In this document: piece by piece, positions 60,666-64,000 of the stretch
How positions within the stretch are numbered: the first letter of the stretch is position 1
How the letters are laid out: the number at the start of each line of letters is the position of its first letter
Assembly: GCF_035474595.1 (NCBI RefSeq)
Contig: NZ_DATIND010000065.1
Location: 58,993-122,992 of the forward strand
Reading direction: 5' to 3'
Source of the DNA: Longimicrobium sp.
GTDB taxonomy: Bacteria; Gemmatimonadota; Gemmatimonadetes; Longimicrobiales; Longimicrobiaceae
DNA: 64,000 nucleotides
Made by a program: the position numbers and the translations under genes
The notes under the pieces: model-generated
Database searches by the model: none
What the model was told of the DNA's origin: nothing
The model's input: the letters and a program-made list of their open reading frames with translations, nothing else

Positions 60666-62768
60666 ATGGCAAACGCCGCAAAGCTGAGGGACCAGGCCCG
60701 CAACTACGAGACGCGGGGCCAGTGGCGCGAGGCCATCGACGCCTACCGCGAGCTCGTGGAGAGCCCGGAAGGCGGCGACGTGGACATCGGCACGTGGAAC
60801 CGCATCGGCGACCTGCACCTGCGCGTGAACGAGACCGAGCGCGCGGTGCAGGCGTACGAGCAGGCGGTGAACGCGTACGTGGACGTGGGGCTGTACAACA
60901 ACGCCATCGCCCTCTGCCGCAAGGTGCTGCGCCTGGTGCCCGGGCGCGCGCAGACCTACCTGCGCCTGGGCCAGATCAGCGCCGCCAAGGGCTTCTTCGC
61001 CGACGCGCGGCAGAACTTCCTGGAGTACGCCGAGCGGATGCGCAAGGCCGGGAAGCTGGACGCCAGCTTCGCCGCGCTGAAGGAGTTTGCCGACGTCTCG
61101 CCCGAGCCCGCCGACGTCCGCCGCCTGCTGGCCGACCAGCTGCTGGCGCACGGCCGCAAGGACGAGGCGGTGGAGCAGCTGCGCCTCCTCCTTTCCGTGG
61201 TGCTGGACGACGGCGACGAGGCGCAGGCCGCGCAGGTCCGCGAGCAGATCACCGCGGTCGATCCCACGGCCAGCACCGAGCCGCTCACGCGCCAGCAGGC
61301 CGCCGCGAGCGACGAGCTGGCGTTCGACCACGGCGTCATCGCCCCCACGCCTGCCCCGCCCGCGCCCACGGAGGAGGTGGATGCGATCTCCTCCGGCTCC
61401 GCGATCGAGTACGGGAACGTCGAGCTGGACGTGGAGCCGCTGGCGGGGCTGGAGCACACCTCGCTGGACGCCGGGCGCGGGGCCCCGCCTGCGCGCGCCC
61501 CGTCCGCCGACGATGATGTCGACGACGTCGAGGGGCCGGACGACCTCCCGCTGATCAACTTCGATGCGGCGCCCGAGTCCGGCCGCGGAGCGCGGTCCCC
61601 GTCTCCCTCGCCCGCGGCCGACCCCGCGCGCTTCGGCGAGGTGTCGCTGGACGAGGCGCCGGTGGACTTCGGGCCGGGGGTGGGCGACGAGGACGACGAG
61701 CCGCTGCCGCTGATCGACTTCGACGCGCCGGCGGCCCCGCCCGCGCCTGCGGCGTCCGCATCCCCCATTCCCGACCGGCTGGAGGAGCTGCGCGCCCGCG
61801 TGGCCGCCGCGCCGCACGACGCCTCGGCGCGCGAGGCGCTGATCGCCACGCTGCACGACCATGGGCTGGGGCACGAAGTTCCCGCGCTGCTGGACGACGC
61901 GCACCGCGCGCTGGCGCAGGCCGGGCGCTACCGCGACGCGGTGGACCCCATCTCCGCGCTCATCCGCCTGCGCCCCAACGACCCGCAGCTGCTGCAGAAG
62001 CGGGTGGAGTACGCCTTCCGCTCGGGCGACCGCGAGGAACAGGTGGTGGCCTACCTGGCCCTCGGCCGCCACTTCGCCGCGCAGGGCGAGGGACCCAAGG
62101 CCGAGGCGGTGTTCAAGCGCGTGCTGGAGCTGGACCCGCAGAACGAAGAGGCCCGCGCCTCCGTTCCCGCGGCGCCCGCCCGCCCCGCGCCCCGCCAGCC
62201 GGCCGCGCCCGCCGCGCCGCCGCCGCCCGACTACGTGGACCTGGGCGCGCTGATCATGGGCGACGAGGCCGAGGCCACCACGCGCTTCGTGGTGGAGGAG
62301 CGCGAGCCCAGCGGCGACGAGGAGCGCGACTTCGCCGAGATGCTGGCGCACTTCCGCCAGAAGGTGGCCGAGAACATCGAGGTCGAGGACGCCACCAGCC
62401 ACTACGACCTGGGGCTGGCCTTCAAGGAGATGGGGCTGGTGGACGAGGCCATCTCCGAGTTCCAGGTCGCCCTCCGCGGCGGGGCCAATCCCCTGGCCAC
62501 GCTGGAGATCCTGGGCCAGTGCTTCGTGGAGAAGGGGCAGTACGCGGTGGCCGCGCGCGTGCTGGACCGGGCGCTGCGCATCCCGGGCGCGTCGGACGCG
62601 GACCTGGTGGGCGTGCTGTACCAGCTGGGCCGCTCGGAAGAGGCGATGGGGCGGCCGCGGCAGGCGGTGGACTACTACGAGCGGGTGCTCTCGGTCGACA
62701 TCCGCTTCCGCGACGCGGGGCGCCGGATCGAGGCGCTGCGGGCCGCCACGGGAGCCGCGCCGTTTTGA
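60666..62768 (+). CDS. Tetratricopeptide repeat protein
   Basis: A 700-residue soluble protein. The N-terminal part has TPR helices (RDQARNYETRGQWREAIDAYRELV, TWNRIGDLHLRVNETERAVQAYEQAVNAYV, LYNNAIALCRKVLRLVPGRAQTYLRLGQISAAKG). The middle (about 210-360) is acidic, Pro/Ala-rich and disordered, with repeats of LPLIDFDA. The second half has more TPRs (HRALAQAGRYRDAVDPISALIRLRPNDPQ, FKEMGLVDEAISEFQVALRGG, CFVEKGQYAVAARVLDRAL). It probably acts as a scaffold; no enzyme domain. It precedes a polyprenyl synthase gene by 73 bases, an order that may be conserved but cannot be checked here. Confidence 0.9.
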   Translation: MANAAKLRDQARNYETRGQWREAIDAYRELVESPEGGDVDIGTWNRIGDLHLRVNETERAVQAYEQAVNAYVDVGLYNNAIALCRKVLRLVPGRAQTYLRLGQISAAKGFFADARQNFLEYAERMRKAGKLDASFAALKEFADVSPEPADVRRLLADQLLAHGRKDEAVEQLRLLLSVVLDDGDEAQAAQVREQITAVDPTASTEPLTRQQAAASDELAFDHGVIAPTPAPPAPTEEVDAISSGSAIEYGNVELDVEPLAGLEHTSLDAGRGAPPARAPSADDDVDDVEGPDDLPLINFDAAPESGRGARSPSPSPAADPARFGEVSLDEAPVDFGPGVGDEDDEPLPLIDFDAPAAPPAPAASASPIPDRLEELRARVAAAPHDASAREALIATLHDHGLGHEVPALLDDAHRALAQAGRYRDAVDPISALIRLRPNDPQLLQKRVEYAFRSGDREEQVVAYLALGRHFAAQGEGPKAEAVFKRVLELDPQNEEARASVPAAPARPAPRQPAAPAAPPPPDYVDLGALIMGDEAEATTRFVVEEREPSGDEERDFAEMLAHFRQKVAENIEVEDATSHYDLGLAFKEMGLVDEAISEFQVALRGGANPLATLEILGQCFVEKGQYAVAARVLDRALRIPGASDADLVGVLYQLGRSEEAMGRPRQAVDYYERVLSVDIRFRDAGRRIEALRAATGAAPF

Positions 62769-62841
62769 CACCCGCGGAACGCCCGGTTAGGTTGTGCCCC
62801 GATCCAACCCGAAACTTCAAGAGCCACGCGCTTCCGACGGC

Positions 62842-63831
62842 ATGACGCTGCGCATCGCCCCCATCCGGCTGTCCCACATCCACGCGCCCGTCCAGGACCG
62901 CCTGGATGCGGTGGTGGACGAGATCCGCCGCATCGTGGTGAGCGACTTCGCCCCCGTGGACGAGGTCAACCACTACCTGCTGAAGATCCGCGGCAAGCTC
63001 TTCCGCCCGGGGCTGGTGCTGCTCTGCGACCAGCTGAACGGCGAGGCCAACCGCACCGCCGAGACGCTGGCCGCCCTCATCGAGCTCGTCCATCTGGCCA
63101 CGCTGGTCCACGACGACGCGGTGGACCACTCGGTGCTGCGCCGCGGGATGCCCACGGTGAACGCGATGTGGAGCCACCAGGTCGCCATCATCATGGGCGA
63201 CTATCTCTACTCCCGCTCCATCACCGAGATCACCCGGCTGGGCGAGATCGAGCCGATCCGCGTGATCGCCGCGGCCGCCAACGCCATGACGGTGGGCGAG
63301 ATGCGGCAGCTGGTGAGCCACGACGCGCTCGCCTTCGGCGAGGACGACTACTTCCGGCTGATCGACAGCAAGACGGCGTCGCTGATGTCGGCCGCGTGCG
63401 AGATGGGCGCGCTCACCGGCGCGCCGCAGCACCGCGACGCGCTGGCCCGCTACGGCACCGAGCTGGGGCGCGCCTTCCAGGTGGCCGACGACCTGCTGGA
63501 CTACACGGCCGACCCGGCGGTCACCGGCAAGCCGAGCGGGCTGGACCTGCGCGAGCACAAGGTCACGCTCCCGCTGATCCACGCGCTGCCGCGGCTCTCG
63601 CGCGCCGAGCGCGCCGAGGCCGAGGCACTCTTCCGCGACCCCGAGCCCTCGGACGAGGCCATCCACGCGCTGGTGGAGGTGATCGCGGCGCACGGCGGGC
63701 TGGAGTACGCGCGCGAGAAGGCGCTGGAGTCGGCGCAGCGCGCACACGACGCGCTGGAGGGGCTCCCCGCGGGGCCGGTGCTGGAGGCGCTGCACGACAG
63801 CGTGGTGTACGCGGTGGAGCGCCGCAGGTAG
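62842..63831 (+). CDS. Long-chain polyprenyl diphosphate synthase
   Basis: A 329-residue trans-prenyltransferase. The FARM motif DDAVD (91-95, in VHLATLVHDDAVDHSVLRRG) and SARM DDLLD (216-220, in AFQVADDLLDYTADP) bind Mg-diphosphate. KIRGKLFRPGLVLL is the conserved KxxRP segment. Small residues (Ala86, Thr87) at the two positions four and five before FARM favour long products (C35-C45), so it likely makes the side chain of menaquinone. The start at 62842 matches the family N-terminus; the in-frame ATG at 62794 adds 16 residues without support. Confidence 0.93.
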   Translation: MTLRIAPIRLSHIHAPVQDRLDAVVDEIRRIVVSDFAPVDEVNHYLLKIRGKLFRPGLVLLCDQLNGEANRTAETLAALIELVHLATLVHDDAVDHSVLRRGMPTVNAMWSHQVAIIMGDYLYSRSITEITRLGEIEPIRVIAAAANAMTVGEMRQLVSHDALAFGEDDYFRLIDSKTASLMSAACEMGALTGAPQHRDALARYGTELGRAFQVADDLLDYTADPAVTGKPSGLDLREHKVTLPLIHALPRLSRAERAEAEALFRDPEPSDEAIHALVEVIAAHGGLEYAREKALESAQRAHDALEGLPAGPVLEALHDSVVYAVERRR

Positions 63832-63918
63832 CGGCACCGCAATTGCCGAAGGCGCGGCACGAGGGGGCGCGGCCTCCACGAACGGAGCTCGGGACCTAAC
63901 GGGGCAGGGGGAGGGGAG

Positions 63919-64000
63919 ATGGTGAACGCGACACGCCGGCGGATGGGGCGGCTCCTGGTGGTGGTGCTGATCGGCCTGCTGCTGGGGGCGCTGCTCTCGG
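63919..64000 (+). CDS. Partial CDS, N-terminal membrane segment
   Basis: The first 27 codons of a gene running off the right edge. ATG 63919 follows GGGGGAGGGGAG. The sequence MVNATRRRMGRLLVVVLIGL continues with more Leu/Gly/Ala, a basic start and one TM helix. It is similar in style to DUF4321 proteins, which begin with such a helix, but too little is visible to decide. Confidence 0.55.
   Translation, partial: MVNATRRRMGRLLVVVLIGLLLGALLS

Overview
The window is high in G+C throughout and has the gene density and gene content of a free-living Gram-negative bacterium. Lipoproteins and secreted proteins are frequent. Small RiPP-type precursor genes with a KLxLxxxxLxVESFE leader and large hybrid histidine-kinase paralogues also recur. 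This combination is what I associate with Gemmatimonadota of the Longimicrobium type. That taxonomic placement is an inference from style; there is no rRNA marker in the window.

Layout. 1-6.1 kb: a partial gene, three Cys-rich precursor peptides in tandem (+), an LLM flavin oxidoreductase, a lasso-like small precursor, an RsbQ-type hydrolase translationally coupled to a PAS histidine kinase (-), and two more precursors (-). 6.1-20.8 kb: an L,D-transpeptidase, a GIY-YIG gene inside an inverted-repeat-bounded element, a multi-PAS kinase, a Spy/CpxP-like protein, a DUF4082 lipoprotein, a GH13 enzyme with an in-frame TAG, a DUF433/DUF5615 toxin-antitoxin pair with a frameshifted toxin, stress-type ferritin-like and DUF4142 proteins, SMP-30, isoaspartyl dipeptidase. 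20.9-29.6 kb: a DHA2 exporter fused to a MarR-like domain, MaoC, one low-G+C orphan gene of unknown function (23542-24954), then a complete BMP-type nucleoside ABC transporter operon. 29.9-37 kb: SRPBCC protein, an RloA/RloB (AbiL-like) defence pair, three precursor peptides with a shared C-terminus, and two paralogous CHASE3 kinases. 37-46.8 kb: ROK kinase, a PRC-barrel-like pair, an atypical Nramp transporter, a metzincin protease operon and an M16 protease pair. 46.9-48.8 kb: a group IIC intron sitting just behind the M16 terminator. 49-53.7 kb: a housekeeping block prs-rplY-pth, GH25 lysozyme, ychF. 53.7-64 kb: a repeat nest, FAD amine oxidase, an HD-GYP regulator coupled to a GAF/HisKA protein, a ninth leader-type precursor, tesB, a TPR protein, a long-chain polyprenyl synthase and a partial membrane protein.

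How parts work together. Clear operons are the coupled pairs joined by GTGA/ATGA overlaps (rsbQ-kinase, DUF433-DUF5615, ABC ATPase-permease, PRC pair, M16 pair, RloA-RloB, HD-GYP-GAF/HisKA). Intergenic space is filled by several dispersed repeat families: GACGTCATCCTGAG elements, a 220-bp element, GAATTCGCGGCAACAAC hairpins, CCTCGC..GCGAGG hairpins, GTCCCCT tandem units, and long palindromes of the CACGCGGAGA type acting as terminators.

Four genes carry single-base disruptions (GIY-YIG, GH13, DUF5615, intron RT). Three of these look like one-base deletions, so either sequencing error or real decay is possible. No RiPP-modifying enzyme is encoded in the window, so the nine leader-type precursors (and the separate lasso-like one) would depend on enzymes elsewhere in the genome. 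No tRNA, rRNA or CRISPR array was seen.
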